NCBI RefSeq assembly: GCF_029623395.1
Contig: NZ_JAPYKK010000029.1
Span: 1 to 56,103 of the forward strand
Length of the DNA stretch: 56,103 nucleotides
Direction of reading: 5' to 3'
Source: Sphingomonas echinoides
GTDB lineage: Bacteria > Pseudomonadota > Alphaproteobacteria > Sphingomonadales > Sphingomonadaceae
Position 1 is the stretch's first letter; every line of letters starts with the position of its first letter. The notes below the pieces were generated by a model, which was not told where the DNA came from, ran no database searches, and saw only the letters and a list, made by a program, of their open reading frames with translations. Shown here piece by piece: positions 7,237-17,445 of this stretch. Position numbers and translations under genes: made by a program.

Positions 7237-8603
7237 GCGTCCAGACCGCCGGAACCCGCTGGTACAACAGCGTGTGGCGCTGGCATTTCTATGCCGGGCT
7301 GATGTGCATCCCGTTCGTGCTGTGGCTCGCGTTGACGGGGGCAGCCTATCTGTGGCGTCCGCAAGTCGAGGCGTGGCTCGACCAGCGGTTCGATCATCTC
7401 GCGACCGCTGCGCCCGCGCAGTCGCCCGATGCGCAGGTCACGGCGGCGGAGCGCGCGGTGCCGGGGTCGACGCTCCGCAGCTACGGACTGCCCGCGGCGC
7501 CGGGGCAGGCGGTGCGGATCATCGTCGAGCGCGACGGCGTGGCCAGCCGGGTCTATCTCGATCCGGCAACGCTGCGCGTGCTCCATGTGGTGCCCGAGGC
7601 GGCGCGCCCGTTCGCGGTGCTGTCGCGGCTGCACGGCGAACTGCTTGCCGGAGCGATCGGAAGCTATATCGTCGAGATCGCGGCGTGCTGGGCGGTGACG
7701 ATGCTGCTGACCGGGGTGTATCTGTGGTGGCCGCGCGGGCGACGCGGGCTTGGCGGCGTGCTGTATCCGCGCCTGGGGCGAGGCAAGCGCGTGTTCTGGC
7801 GCGATCTGCACGCTACCGCCGGGATCTGGGTCTCGGTCTTCGCGCTCGGGCTGATCCTGACCGGGCTGCCATGGGCGAAGGGCTGGGGCAGCTATCTGGT
7901 CGAGATCCGCACGCTGACGGGGACCAATGCGGGGCCAGTCGACTGGACGATCGGGGGCAAGTCTCCGGTCGCGGCGGAGGCCCCCGATCCGCATGCCGGG
8001 CACGCGGGGATGACGATGGGAATGGCGATGGGAATGGCGGCGGCACGCGCGCCCGCCGCGATCGCTGCGGGCGACCTGACGCGCGTCGTGGCGACGGCGC
8101 GCCCGCTCGGGATCGCGGCGCCGGTGATGATCGCGCCGCCCAAGACACCGGGCGCGCCGTGGTCGGTGCGGTCCGATGCGGCGGACCGTCCGCTCCGGTC
8201 GGAAGCGGAGATCGACGGGGCGACCGGCCGCCTGATCGGCCGCAGCGGGTTCGCCGAGCGGCACTGGATCGACCGGCTGATCGGCTATGGCATCGCGGTC
8301 CACGAGGGCGCGTTGTTCGGCCTCGCCAACCAGATCGCGGGGACGATCGTCGCGCTGCTGCTCGCGCTGCTGGCGGGATCGGGCGCGGTGCTGTGGTGGC
8401 GCCGGCGACCGGTCGGGCTGCTCGGCGCGCCGCTCCGGTTGACGCGGCCACGGTTCGGCGCGGTGCTGGTCGCCGCGATTGTGGTGCTGGGGGTCTATAT
8501 GCCGATGTTCGGGGGGACGTTGCTGCTGGTGCTGGCGGTGGAACGGCTGGTGCTGCGAAACCTGCGCGGGCCGCGGCGGTGGTTGGGGTTGGCGCGGGGG
8601 TGA
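7233..8603 (+). CDS. PepSY-associated TM-helix protein with His/Met-rich segment (456 aa)
   Basis: Polytopic inner-membrane protein of the PepSY-TM family, often paired with TonB-dependent receptors and proposed to act in periplasmic metal or siderophore reduction. It starts with SVQTAGTRWYNSVWRWHFYAG, whose RWHFYAGL motif marks the first helix. Further helices are at about 135-160, 185-205, 350-375 and 400-435. A periplasmic loop at about residues 254-268 reads HAGHAGMTMGMAMGM, a His/Met cluster of the kind that binds Cu(I)/Cu(II). GTG 7233 was chosen because homology begins there. DUF2946 lies upstream. Copper handling is an inference; no receptor gene is adjacent. Confidence 0.85.
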   Translation: MSVQTAGTRWYNSVWRWHFYAGLMCIPFVLWLALTGAAYLWRPQVEAWLDQRFDHLATAAPAQSPDAQVTAAERAVPGSTLRSYGLPAAPGQAVRIIVERDGVASRVYLDPATLRVLHVVPEAARPFAVLSRLHGELLAGAIGSYIVEIAACWAVTMLLTGVYLWWPRGRRGLGGVLYPRLGRGKRVFWRDLHATAGIWVSVFALGLILTGLPWAKGWGSYLVEIRTLTGTNAGPVDWTIGGKSPVAAEAPDPHAGHAGMTMGMAMGMAAARAPAAIAAGDLTRVVATARPLGIAAPVMIAPPKTPGAPWSVRSDAADRPLRSEAEIDGATGRLIGRSGFAERHWIDRLIGYGIAVHEGALFGLANQIAGTIVALLLALLAGSGAVLWWRRRPVGLLGAPLRLTRPRFGAVLVAAIVVLGVYMPMFGGTLLLVLAVERLVLRNLRGPRRWLGLARG

Positions 8604-8688
8604 GGATTGGGGGAACGAGCGCCGTTCGAGCACGATCGGACCGCGACTGGCCCTGTGCCGGCGCATCTGGATGGGATCGCAGCCTGGG

Positions 8689-8707
8689 GTACCAGAGGAG
8701 TACCAGA
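8689..8707 (+). promoter_or_regulatory. Direct repeat GTACCAGA x2, 11-base period, upstream of HTH regulator
   Basis: GTACCAGA occurs at 8689-8696 and again at 8700-8707, so the two copies lie on the same face of the helix. They are 45 bases upstream of the regulator start. This could be a tandem operator for the regulator itself. Confidence 0.4.
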
Positions 8708-8751
8708 CAGACAGCGTTGGTCCTTGTCGAGAAAACGCTACGGTGCGCGCC

Positions 8752-9552
8752 ATGAGCATGGCTGTGATAGACGACAATATGCGGGCGGCGATCCTGCGCC
8801 TGACGATCGCCGAGCGGGAATGCCTCAAGCGCTGTCTGGACCACCAGACCGCCAAGCAAATGGCGCTCGATCTCGGCATTTCTCCACACGCCGTGGAAAA
8901 GCGGTTGAAAATGGCCCGCGCCAAGCTGGGTCTGTCCTCATCGCTCGAAGCGGCCAAGCTGGTCGAGGCGGTGGAGCGGTCCGGTCGGCTGGGACCCGAC
9001 GCGTCGGACCTTCCGCAGGGCGACTTCGGGCGCGATCAGGACGGCGCTACTGCCGCCCCGCGCAACGAGACCGCGCGGATTACCCTGCGGCACCGTATCT
9101 ATCTGGTCTCCGGAGCAATCCTCATGAGCATTTTTGCCGCAGCCGCCATCCTGATCTGGGTTCAATCTTCCGGCGCGATCGCGGGGCAGGCCGGCGCTCC
9201 AGCAACCGTTCCGGCGGCATCGTCGGTCGCACCCAGCTCCGTGCCGACCGCCGGGACTGAGGCTGCGTTGCGGCGTCTGGTCGCCGGGCTGGCAAGCGGC
9301 TCGCCCGACTATGACAAGCTCTCTCCGCGGTTCGCCGAGGTCGTCCGCGGGGATTTGCCGATGACGCATCCGATGTTCGAGAAACTGGGCGCGCTCAAGT
9401 CGGTCACGTACCGTGGGCACAGCATGATGGGCGACGATGCCTACAATCTGGTATTCGCCAATGGCGAGGTCTTCATGTCGGTCGCGCTCGACCCTGAAGG
9501 CCGGATGGCGGGTGGCATTCTGCGACCGGGGGGTGCGGTTCCCTATCGCTAA
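8752..9552 (+). CDS. Membrane-anchored LuxR/sigma-4-type HTH regulator with periplasmic sensor-like domain (266 aa)
   Basis: Residues about 8-60 form a LuxR/sigma-region-4-like helix-turn-helix (LTIAERECLKRCLDHQTAKQ, then MALDLGISPHAVEKRLKMAR). A linker leads to one transmembrane helix at about 115-137 (YLVSGAILMSIFAAAAILIW), and then a periplasmic domain with an LASGSPDYDKLSPRFAE motif and a compact alpha+beta end. That C-terminal domain resembles the small domain appended to some serine hydrolases in this group, where it often follows a GxPxYxxL motif. The design suggests a one-component regulator that reads a periplasmic signal. ATG 8752 starts just before the HTH; ATG 8758 is possible. 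Target genes are unknown. The PepSY pair ends 149 bases upstream. Confidence 0.75.
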   Translation: MSMAVIDDNMRAAILRLTIAERECLKRCLDHQTAKQMALDLGISPHAVEKRLKMARAKLGLSSSLEAAKLVEAVERSGRLGPDASDLPQGDFGRDQDGATAAPRNETARITLRHRIYLVSGAILMSIFAAAAILIWVQSSGAIAGQAGAPATVPAASSVAPSSVPTAGTEAALRRLVAGLASGSPDYDKLSPRFAEVVRGDLPMTHPMFEKLGALKSVTYRGHSMMGDDAYNLVFANGEVFMSVALDPEGRMAGGILRPGGAVPYR

Positions 9553-9596
9553 GAGCGGGGTATGTTGCTGCATCCAGCAGAACCGTCAGCGGTATG

Positions 9597-9623
9597 CCGA
9601 CCCCAGCCAGAGGCCGGGGTCGG
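9597..9623. terminator. Hairpin between convergent regulator and thiC
   Basis: CCGACCCC (9597-9604) pairs with GGGGTCGG (9616-9623) in the gap between two convergent gene ends. There is no U tract on either side, so its role as a terminator is only probable. Confidence 0.4.
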
Positions 9624-9635
9624 GGCCGGTGCCGC

Positions 9636-11697
<2,062 letters not shown>

Positions 11698-11739
11698 TAT
11701 CAGTCTTGTACGCGGTTCACACCGCGATGAAAAGCGCCG

Positions 11740-12753
11740 TCAGCTGGCAGCGCTGGTTTTGATCGTGCCGTTGATGCCCGCCGGGAAGAAGCCCCCGCCG
11801 ACGACCGCGTTGCGGTTGAGATAAACGACGTTGAGCACCTGCCCCGGCGTGCGGCTGAAGGTGATGCCGTTCGCGTCGGTGGGGACGAGATTGGCGGTCG
11901 TGCCGTCGCCGATCCCCTGGTCGAGGTCGCTAGTCCCGTCGAGGCTGTCGCGCGCATCGCTGATCGCGTTCGCCTTGATCCGCAGCGACGGCGTTGCGAT
12001 TCCCTTGGTGTAGAGGACGGTGCGGATCAGCCCGGCGTGATACGCCTCGGTCGCGAGAATGCCCGCCGCCGCGTCGATCAGCAGCGCCTGCGCGATCAGC
12101 GGGGCGGCACCCTTATAGGCGGTGACGCCGACGTCTTCGAAGATGAACGCGGCGAGCAGGAAATTCTCGTCGCTGGCATAGGGGTCGAAGGTGTCGGTCA
12201 TCCCGATGATCCCCGCCGCGCGCGCCGCCAGAGTGAACGCACCGTTCGCGCCGCCATCGATGTTGATCGCGGGCTGCGCGACGGTCGAGGTGCCGAGCAC
12301 CGAGCGCAGGAACGCGACGTGCGCGACCTCGTCTGCCGCGATCTCACGCGCATATTCGCGCACGACCGGGTCGGTGAAGGTGACTTGCCGCCCGCCGGTG
12401 ACCGCCCCTTGCGCGCCCGTGCCGGTCAGCAATGCAGCGGGAAGCCCCGCGCCCGTCACTGCAAAGCTATAGAATTGCGCCTCGAGATATTCGAGGTTGA
12501 GCGCGAAGTTGAACGTGTCCTGGTCCTTGAGCACGTCGGTCGACGCGGGACTGGGGGTGGCAGTCGCCGTCGCGGTCGGCGTGGGCGTCGGGGGAATGAG
12601 GCTGTTGGTGTCGTTATTACTGCAAGCGGCGAGCAACGCGCCGCCACCGGCCACCACCGAAGCTGCCCCCGCGGTGCGCAGGAACTGGCGGCGGGCATCG
12701 CGGCGGCGGTCGCTCGCGTCGATCGCCTGGAGAAGAAGGTCGCTATCGATCAC
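11740..12753 (-). CDS. Tat-exported ferritin-like lipoprotein (337 aa)
   Basis: Ferritin_2-type four-helix protein. The N-terminus has a twin-arginine motif (ARRQFLRTAG), a hydrophobic stretch and a lipobox LAAC followed by SNN, so it is predicted to be a Tat lipoprotein. A Pro/Thr-rich tether (PTPTPTATATATPSP) then leads to the ferritin-like domain. Likely diiron ligands are EYLEAQFY, EIAADEVAHVAFLR and ATEAYHAGLIR. GTG 12753 is chosen because GGAG sits 8 bases before it; the in-frame GTG 12762 overlaps that site. It lies just downstream of a paralogue (12805-13809). Many members are annotated only as ferritin-like or desiccation-related, and their substrate is unknown. Confidence 0.85.
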   Translation of the reverse strand: MIDSDLLLQAIDASDRRRDARRQFLRTAGAASVVAGGGALLAACSNNDTNSLIPPTPTPTATATATPSPASTDVLKDQDTFNFALNLEYLEAQFYSFAVTGAGLPAALLTGTGAQGAVTGGRQVTFTDPVVREYAREIAADEVAHVAFLRSVLGTSTVAQPAINIDGGANGAFTLAARAAGIIGMTDTFDPYASDENFLLAAFIFEDVGVTAYKGAAPLIAQALLIDAAAGILATEAYHAGLIRTVLYTKGIATPSLRIKANAISDARDSLDGTSDLDQGIGDGTTANLVPTDANGITFSRTPGQVLNVVYLNRNAVVGGGFFPAGINGTIKTSAAS

Positions 12754-12804
12754 TGGAAACACTCCGGTACGGGCGCGAAAAAGGAAAAGGGCATCGGACA
12801 GGCG

Positions 12805-13809
12805 TCAGTTGGTGGCGCTGGTCGCGATCGAGCCGTTGACACCGTTGGGGAAGAAGCCCCCCTTCGAGACCGGCAAGGTGTTGAGATACAGGATGTTGAG
12901 CACGTTCCCGGTAGCGCGGCCGAACGTAAGGCCATCCTGCCCGGTGGGCACGATGTTGGACGCGGTCAGACCGTTGAGCGCGGGTGCCTGGCTGTTCGCG
13001 ATCGTCACCAGGGAAATGCCCTGGTCGAAATCGCTGATCCCGTCGAGCGCATCGCGCGTGTTCGAGATTGCATCCGCGTTGGTGCGCAGGCTCGGCGTGG
13101 CGACGCCCTTGGAATAGAGCACGGTGCGGATGATCGACGCGTGATACGCCTCCGCCGCGAGGATCCCGGCGGCAGCTTCGAGATAGACCTTGCTGGTCAG
13201 CAGCGCCGATGCGCCGCGATAGGCGGTGACGCCGACGTCTTCGAACAGGAACGCCGCCTGCAGGAAGGCCTCGTCGCTGGCATAAGGGTCGAACGCGGCG
13301 CCGGTCGCCACGATCTTCGCCGCCTGCGCCGCGAGGCTGAACGCGCTGGTCGCGGTCGAGCCGATGTCGATCGCAGGCTGAGCGACCGCTGCGGTGCCGA
13401 GCTGCGCGCGGAGGAAGGTGACGTGTGCGATCTCGTCCTGCGCGATTTCGCGTGCATATTGCGCAACGACCGGATCGGTGAAGTTCACCTGCCGCCCGCC
13501 GCTGACCGCGCCCTGCGTGGTCGTGCTCGCACTGCCGGGCGTCAGCAGCGTGGTGGGAAGCCCGGTGCCGAAGGCGGCGAAGGAATAGAATTGCGCCTCG
13601 AGATATTCGAGGTTGAGCGCGAAATTGAGGATTGCGGCGTCGTTGTTGGCGGCCTGCGCGAATGCGTTGCTGCCGACTGCGACCGCGGTCGCGCCGACGG
13701 CTGCAATTGCGCCCGCGCCCAGCGCGGTACGGAAGAATTCGCGGCGTTCGCTACGGCGTTCTGCCCGCGAATCAAGCCGTTCGATCAGTTGTTCGTCGGT
13801 ATCGGTCAT
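12805..13809 (-). CDS. Tat-exported ferritin-like protein, soluble paralogue (334 aa)
   Basis: Paralogue of the downstream gene. It has a twin-arginine region (SERREFFRTALGAG) but no lipobox; the signal ends in NAFAQA, giving a soluble periplasmic protein. The ferritin-like ligands correspond one to one: EYLEAQFYS, EIAQDEIAHVTFLR and AAEAYHASIIRTVLY. The C-terminal regions also match (GGFFPNGVNGSIATSATN). ATG 13809 begins MTDTDEQ; in-frame upstream codons run into the spacer behind mipA. It is separated from the lipoprotein paralogue by about 50 bases and is probably co-transcribed with it, which suggests a soluble plus membrane-tethered pair. Confidence 0.86.
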   Translation of the reverse strand: MTDTDEQLIERLDSRAERRSERREFFRTALGAGAIAAVGATAVAVGSNAFAQAANNDAAILNFALNLEYLEAQFYSFAAFGTGLPTTLLTPGSASTTTQGAVSGGRQVNFTDPVVAQYAREIAQDEIAHVTFLRAQLGTAAVAQPAIDIGSTATSAFSLAAQAAKIVATGAAFDPYASDEAFLQAAFLFEDVGVTAYRGASALLTSKVYLEAAAGILAAEAYHASIIRTVLYSKGVATPSLRTNADAISNTRDALDGISDFDQGISLVTIANSQAPALNGLTASNIVPTGQDGLTFGRATGNVLNILYLNTLPVSKGGFFPNGVNGSIATSATN

Positions 13810-13947
13810 CGCAGCGAAGCCTTCATCCTGGAAACACGCCAAGCGTTCGGGCTTGCGTGGCACCGTGCGGCGCGCGACGCAAGCCGGGAATGGCGCTCCG
13901 GCGCGACGGTTCGTCGCGCCGGAGGAGTCGCTGCGGGGATCGTTGGC

Positions 13948-14823
13948 TTAGAAGGTGTAGGCGACGCCGGCCGCGCCGACCCACTGGTTACGCGAGCCCG
14001 CGATCCGCACGATCGGCGCGTCCGCGAAGCTGCCGAGCATGCGCGAATAGGTGCCGCCCGCGACGAGCTTGAAGCCATGGAGCAAGTCGCCGGTCAGCGA
14101 ATAGGTCGCGAGACCGCCGACCGAATAGTTCTTCCAGCCCTTGCCGGTGCTGTAGGTCGGAAGCCCGCTGGCGAGGCTCTGCGCTGGGGTGATGCTGAAG
14201 TAGGTCGCGCCATAGCCGCTCTCGACATATTGCGCGGTGCCGAACAGCGCGACCGCCGCCTTGCGGCTGAGCGGGGTCAGATAGTTGATCGACGGCTGCA
14301 GGATGCTCGACTTGTGGACGTTGTTGACGTCGTGGCGCATGCTGATCGACACCGACAGCTTGTCATACGGGCTGGTGATGACGCCGGTCTTGCCGAGGCC
14401 GATATAGCCGCCGAGTTCGATCGCGGTATCGATCTTGCCGAGCGCGCGGACGCGCAGGTCGTCGATGTTCTTCGGGCTCTGGCGGTCGAAATTGACCACG
14501 CCGATCGGGCCGAACTGGATGTCCCAGCGCTGGCCAGGCTGGTTGCGGGCAAGATCGAGGCTGGCGCGGTTGCCGATGACCGAGAAGTTGAAGCCCTTGA
14601 CCGAACCGATCACGACCGGCGCCGGAACGACGCGATAGTCGTTCGAGCCGTCGTAATCCGGCAGATACGCCGCGCCGACACCGACGGTGACCGTGTCCTT
14701 GTCGAACTCGTCCGCAATCTGGTTGTTGTCGGCGGGCGCCGGCACCGCCTGCTGCGCGAGCGCGGGTGCGGCGGAGGCGAGCAACAGGACGGTTGCGGCG
14801 GCAAAGATGGAACGATGGGTCAC
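13948..14823 (-). CDS. MipA/OmpV-family outer-membrane protein (291 aa)
   Basis: Beta-barrel protein of the MipA/OmpV family (scaffolding or porin proteins of the outer membrane). The signal peptide (IFAAATVLLLASAAPALA) is cleaved before QQ. The body starts with the family pattern TVGVGAAYLPDYDGSNDYRV, followed by a series of amphipathic strands and the terminal strand AAGVAYTF with C-terminal Phe. GTG 14823 was chosen because GGAG lies 6 bases upstream; the longer in-frame version adds an unlikely proline-rich leader. A possible general-stress promoter lies upstream. It is 138 bases ahead of the ferritin-like pair on the same strand and may be transcribed with it. Confidence 0.85.
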   Translation of the reverse strand: MTHRSIFAAATVLLLASAAPALAQQAVPAPADNNQIADEFDKDTVTVGVGAAYLPDYDGSNDYRVVPAPVVIGSVKGFNFSVIGNRASLDLARNQPGQRWDIQFGPIGVVNFDRQSPKNIDDLRVRALGKIDTAIELGGYIGLGKTGVITSPYDKLSVSISMRHDVNNVHKSSILQPSINYLTPLSRKAAVALFGTAQYVESGYGATYFSITPAQSLASGLPTYSTGKGWKNYSVGGLATYSLTGDLLHGFKLVAGGTYSRMLGSFADAPIVRIAGSRNQWVGAAGVAYTF

Positions 14824-14894
14824 GGGCGGCTCCGGCAATTCAGGAAGGGGCAAGACGATAATCGGGTACGAAACGCGGATTGTGTCGGGCGCGT

Positions 14895-14919
14895 AACGCG
14901 ATGCAGTGGGATTGTTTCC
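14895..14919 (-). promoter_or_regulatory. Possible EcfG (general stress) promoter of mipA and the ferritin-like genes
   Basis: Minus strand: GGAAA (14919-14915), 16 bases, then CGTT (14898-14895), against the alphaproteobacterial EcfG consensus GGAAC-N16/17-CGTT. There is one mismatch in the -35. The start site would fall about 65 bases upstream of the mipA GTG. Ferritin-like and envelope genes are common members of the general stress response, which makes the assignment plausible but unproven. Confidence 0.35.
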
Positions 14920-14931
14920 GTGCCGTCGGGG

Positions 14932-15369
14932 TCAGAGCAGATATCGCATCCGGACCTGTTGCCGATCTGCATCACTCGACAGCGTGAAGCGCGCGGCAGC
15001 GAAGCGCGGCGGACCGAAGGTCACCGACGGATTGCGCGAAAAACCGAAGCCCTCGCGGGGAATTCCGGCGAACGTGTCGAGTTTGTGGTTGTCGTTCTCG
15101 TCATGGATCACCGCGACGGCATAATTTCCGTACGGAAGCCCGTCGAAGTGGATGCTGGTCATGTTTGCGGGGATCGAACGCGTCGTTGCCCGGGCATCGT
15201 CGACGCAGGCGGGGAAATTGTCGGGGTCCGCGGTCAGGCAGACGCGCACCATCCCCTTGGCCGAGCGCAGGTTCGAAACGTCGACGGCGAGCTCACTGGT
15301 CCCCACCGCGCCCGGCAAGGCCAGGAGCACCACCATGCCCGCGGCCGCGATCGACGCCAGCCTTGGCAT
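14932..15369 (-). CDS. DUF2141 exported protein (145 aa)
   Basis: A small periplasmic or outer-membrane-associated beta-sandwich protein. It has a signal peptide (MPRLASIAAAGMVVLLALPG), then the DUF2141 core: LAVDVSNLRSAKGMVRVCL, the FDGLPYGNYAVAVIHDENDN motif with its acidic loop, KLDTFAGIPREGFGFS, and a final GPPRFAAARFTL strand. ATG 15369 is chosen because it gives a proper signal peptide. This makes the gene overlap the 3' end of the upstream desaturase-family gene by 77 bases in another frame. Its role is unknown; members commonly lie beside sterol-desaturase-like or carotenoid genes in this order. Confidence 0.82.
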   Translation of the reverse strand: MPRLASIAAAGMVVLLALPGAVGTSELAVDVSNLRSAKGMVRVCLTADPDNFPACVDDARATTRSIPANMTSIHFDGLPYGNYAVAVIHDENDNHKLDTFAGIPREGFGFSRNPSVTFGPPRFAAARFTLSSDADRQQVRMRYLL

Positions 15370-16096
15370 GTTCGCGCGTGAAATTCCCGACGCCGCGGTC
15401 GGTGCCGCAGACCCGGTCCCAGAAACGGAAGTAGAGACCATAATTCCCTCGGTACAGTTCATGGTGTCGCTGATGATGGCTCGCGGTAATGAGCCACGCC
15501 CCCAATGGACCTCGCCACATGAACGCGGGAAACATTTCCCACCCCATGTGATTGGTGACGCCCATAACCGTCATCACCGTGAGCACCAAGCCGAGTGCGC
15601 CGACGTGGATCGGAATCGCGAAGACCAGTAGCGGAATTATCACAGCGCCGCTGATCGCCTCGATCGGATGAAACGCCATCGCCGCCCAGGCGGTCGGCGG
15701 GCGGCTGTCGTGGTGGAGCGCATGCGCGAGCTTGAACGCGCGCGGCTGGTGCATCCAGCGATGCGTCCAGTAGAACCAGGTGTCGTGCGCGACGAGGTAG
15801 AGCAATACCGAGACGGGGAGATACCACAGCGGATAGGCGTGGACGTCCTGATAGACCAAAGTCCAGCCGTGGTTCTGCCAGCCCCAGGCGATCACGCCCG
15901 CGGGAATGCCGTAGATTGCGGCGGAGACGATGCTCCACCAGATCTCGCGCCGGATTTGCGGGTTCATGCCGCGATACAGGCCGGGATAGCGCACCCGCGT
16001 CGCCGCCGCGAACGCGCCCGACACGATGAGATAGCGGACCGCGACGATCAACGACATGACCAGCGCGGACGCGAGGATGGCAAGAGCGATCGACAT
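15293..16096 (-). CDS. Sterol desaturase / fatty-acid hydroxylase-family membrane protein (267 aa)
   Basis: Membrane diiron oxygenase of the fatty-acid hydroxylase superfamily. It has at least four hydrophobic segments and the clustered histidine boxes HDTWFYWTHRWMH, HALHHD, and later NHMGWE plus HHQRHHE, which together supply the eight-histidine site. The length (267 aa) and boxes fit the sterol desaturase branch rather than CrtZ (about 170 aa). ATG 16096 is used; GTG 16117 is also in frame, and neither has a strong ribosome site. The C-terminus (residues 240 on) is basic and Gly-rich and overlaps the DUF2141 start. It is divergent from crtY, 164 bases away. The substrate (lipid, hopanoid or carotenoid) cannot be told from sequence. 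Confidence 0.82.
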   Translation of the reverse strand: MSIALAILASALVMSLIVAVRYLIVSGAFAAATRVRYPGLYRGMNPQIRREIWWSIVSAAIYGIPAGVIAWGWQNHGWTLVYQDVHAYPLWYLPVSVLLYLVAHDTWFYWTHRWMHQPRAFKLAHALHHDSRPPTAWAAMAFHPIEAISGAVIIPLLVFAIPIHVGALGLVLTVMTVMGVTNHMGWEMFPAFMWRGPLGAWLITASHHQRHHELYRGNYGLYFRFWDRVCGTDRGVGNFTREHAKAGVDRGRGHGGAPGLAGRGGDQ

Positions 16097-16260
16097 GACG
16101 GCCGCTATAGCCGCCACGCCGCGATCGACCTAGCGCAAGATCGTGCGGTCGCGATTTGCCCCCGGACGACCGTGACGCCTCCAAATACCGCAGGACGTGA
16201 CTGTTCCATCACGGAAGATCGCCGCTTGCGTGCCGTACAGGATCGGTTACCCGCTGATTC

Positions 16261-17445
16261 ATGGCGACCACATTCCACTGCGACGTCGCGATCGTCGGTG
16301 CCGGCCTCGCGGGCGGATTGATCGCGCTTGCGCTCAAGCGGCGGCATCCCGCGCTCGACGTCCGGCTGGTCGATGCGGCCGACACGGTCGGCGGGAATCA
16401 TTTGTGGTCGTTCTTCGCGAGCGACGTCGATGAAGCGGACCGCTGGATCGTCGCGCCGCTGATCAGTTATGGCTGGCGCAGCTACGACGTCATGTTCCCC
16501 GCGCACGAGCGCCACATCACCGCGCCGTATTATTCGATCGAGTCGGACCGGCTGGATACGCTGGTCCGCGCGGCGCTGCCCGAGGCGGCGCTGATGCTGG
16601 GCCGCCCGGTGCACAGCGTCAGCGCGATCACCGTGGAGTTCGCCGACGGCGACCGGATCGAGGCGAAGGGCGTGATCGATGCGCGTGGGGCGGGCGATCT
16701 GGGGCAGCTCGATTGCGGCTGGCAGAAGTTCGTCGGGCGCGAGTTCGAGCTGGCAGAGCCGCATGACGATCCACGCCCGATGGTGATGGATGCGCGCGTG
16801 CCGCAACGCGACGGCTATCGCTTCGTCTATTGCCTGCCGTTCGCCGCGACGCGGATGTTCGTCGAGGATACCTATTACAGCGATACCCCCGATCTCGACC
16901 GCGCAGTGCTGAGCGACCGGGTCGACGCCTATGTCGCCACGCGCGGCTGGCAGGTCGATCGTCTGATCCGCGAGGAAGCGGGCGTGCTGCCGGTGACGAT
17001 GGGGGGCGATTTCGAGGGGTATTGGCGCTCGACCGGGCAGGATTCGGCCAAGGCCGGGATGCGCGCCGGGCTGTTCCACCCGACGACGGGCTATTCGCTG
17101 CCCGACGCGGTGCGGACCGCATCGCTGATCGCGCGGACTCGCGACCTGTCGGGCGCGGGCTTGCGCGACCTGACTTATGGGTTCGCACGCGCGACGTGGC
17201 AGCAGCGCGGCTTCTATCGTATGATCGACAAGATGCTGTTCCGCGCGGCCGAGCCCGAGGAACGCTACCGTGTGCTCGAACGCTTCTACCGGCTCGACTC
17301 GCAATTGGTGCGGCGCTTCTATGCAGGACAATCGACGATGATGGACAAGGCCCGGATCCTGACCGGCAAGCCGCCGGTGCCGATCGGCCGCGCCTTACAG
17401 GCGATCGGCCTGTTGCCCGCCGCGCGGACGGAGCCGTCGGCATGA
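16261..17445 (+). CDS. crtY: Lycopene beta-cyclase CrtY (394 aa)
   Basis: Flavoprotein that cyclises both ends of lycopene to beta-carotene. The N-terminal Rossmann motif is AIVGAGLAGGLIA. The family motif GGNHLWSFF follows, and FVEDTYYSD corresponds to the catalytic FxED region. The length (394 aa) is typical of bacterial CrtY. The ATG at 16261 has no clear Shine-Dalgarno sequence, so initiation may be weak or leaderless. The stop overlaps the crtI start (ATGA at 17442-17445), so the two are translationally coupled. Confidence 0.96.
   Translation: MATTFHCDVAIVGAGLAGGLIALALKRRHPALDVRLVDAADTVGGNHLWSFFASDVDEADRWIVAPLISYGWRSYDVMFPAHERHITAPYYSIESDRLDTLVRAALPEAALMLGRPVHSVSAITVEFADGDRIEAKGVIDARGAGDLGQLDCGWQKFVGREFELAEPHDDPRPMVMDARVPQRDGYRFVYCLPFAATRMFVEDTYYSDTPDLDRAVLSDRVDAYVATRGWQVDRLIREEAGVLPVTMGGDFEGYWRSTGQDSAKAGMRAGLFHPTTGYSLPDAVRTASLIARTRDLSGAGLRDLTYGFARATWQQRGFYRMIDKMLFRAAEPEERYRVLERFYRLDSQLVRRFYAGQSTMMDKARILTGKPPVPIGRALQAIGLLPAARTEPSA

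Noticed and set aside
12037..15381. A 1,114-codon open frame antisense to the ferritin-like, mipA and DUF2141 genes
   Set aside because: Long antisense frames are expected at high G+C. Its translation is Arg/Gly/Asp-rich with no domain, and the opposite strand has five well-supported genes.
15293..16096. Carotenoid hydroxylase CrtZ
   Set aside because: Near crtY and with histidine boxes, but 267 aa and the box spacing fit sterol desaturases. CrtZ is about 170 aa.
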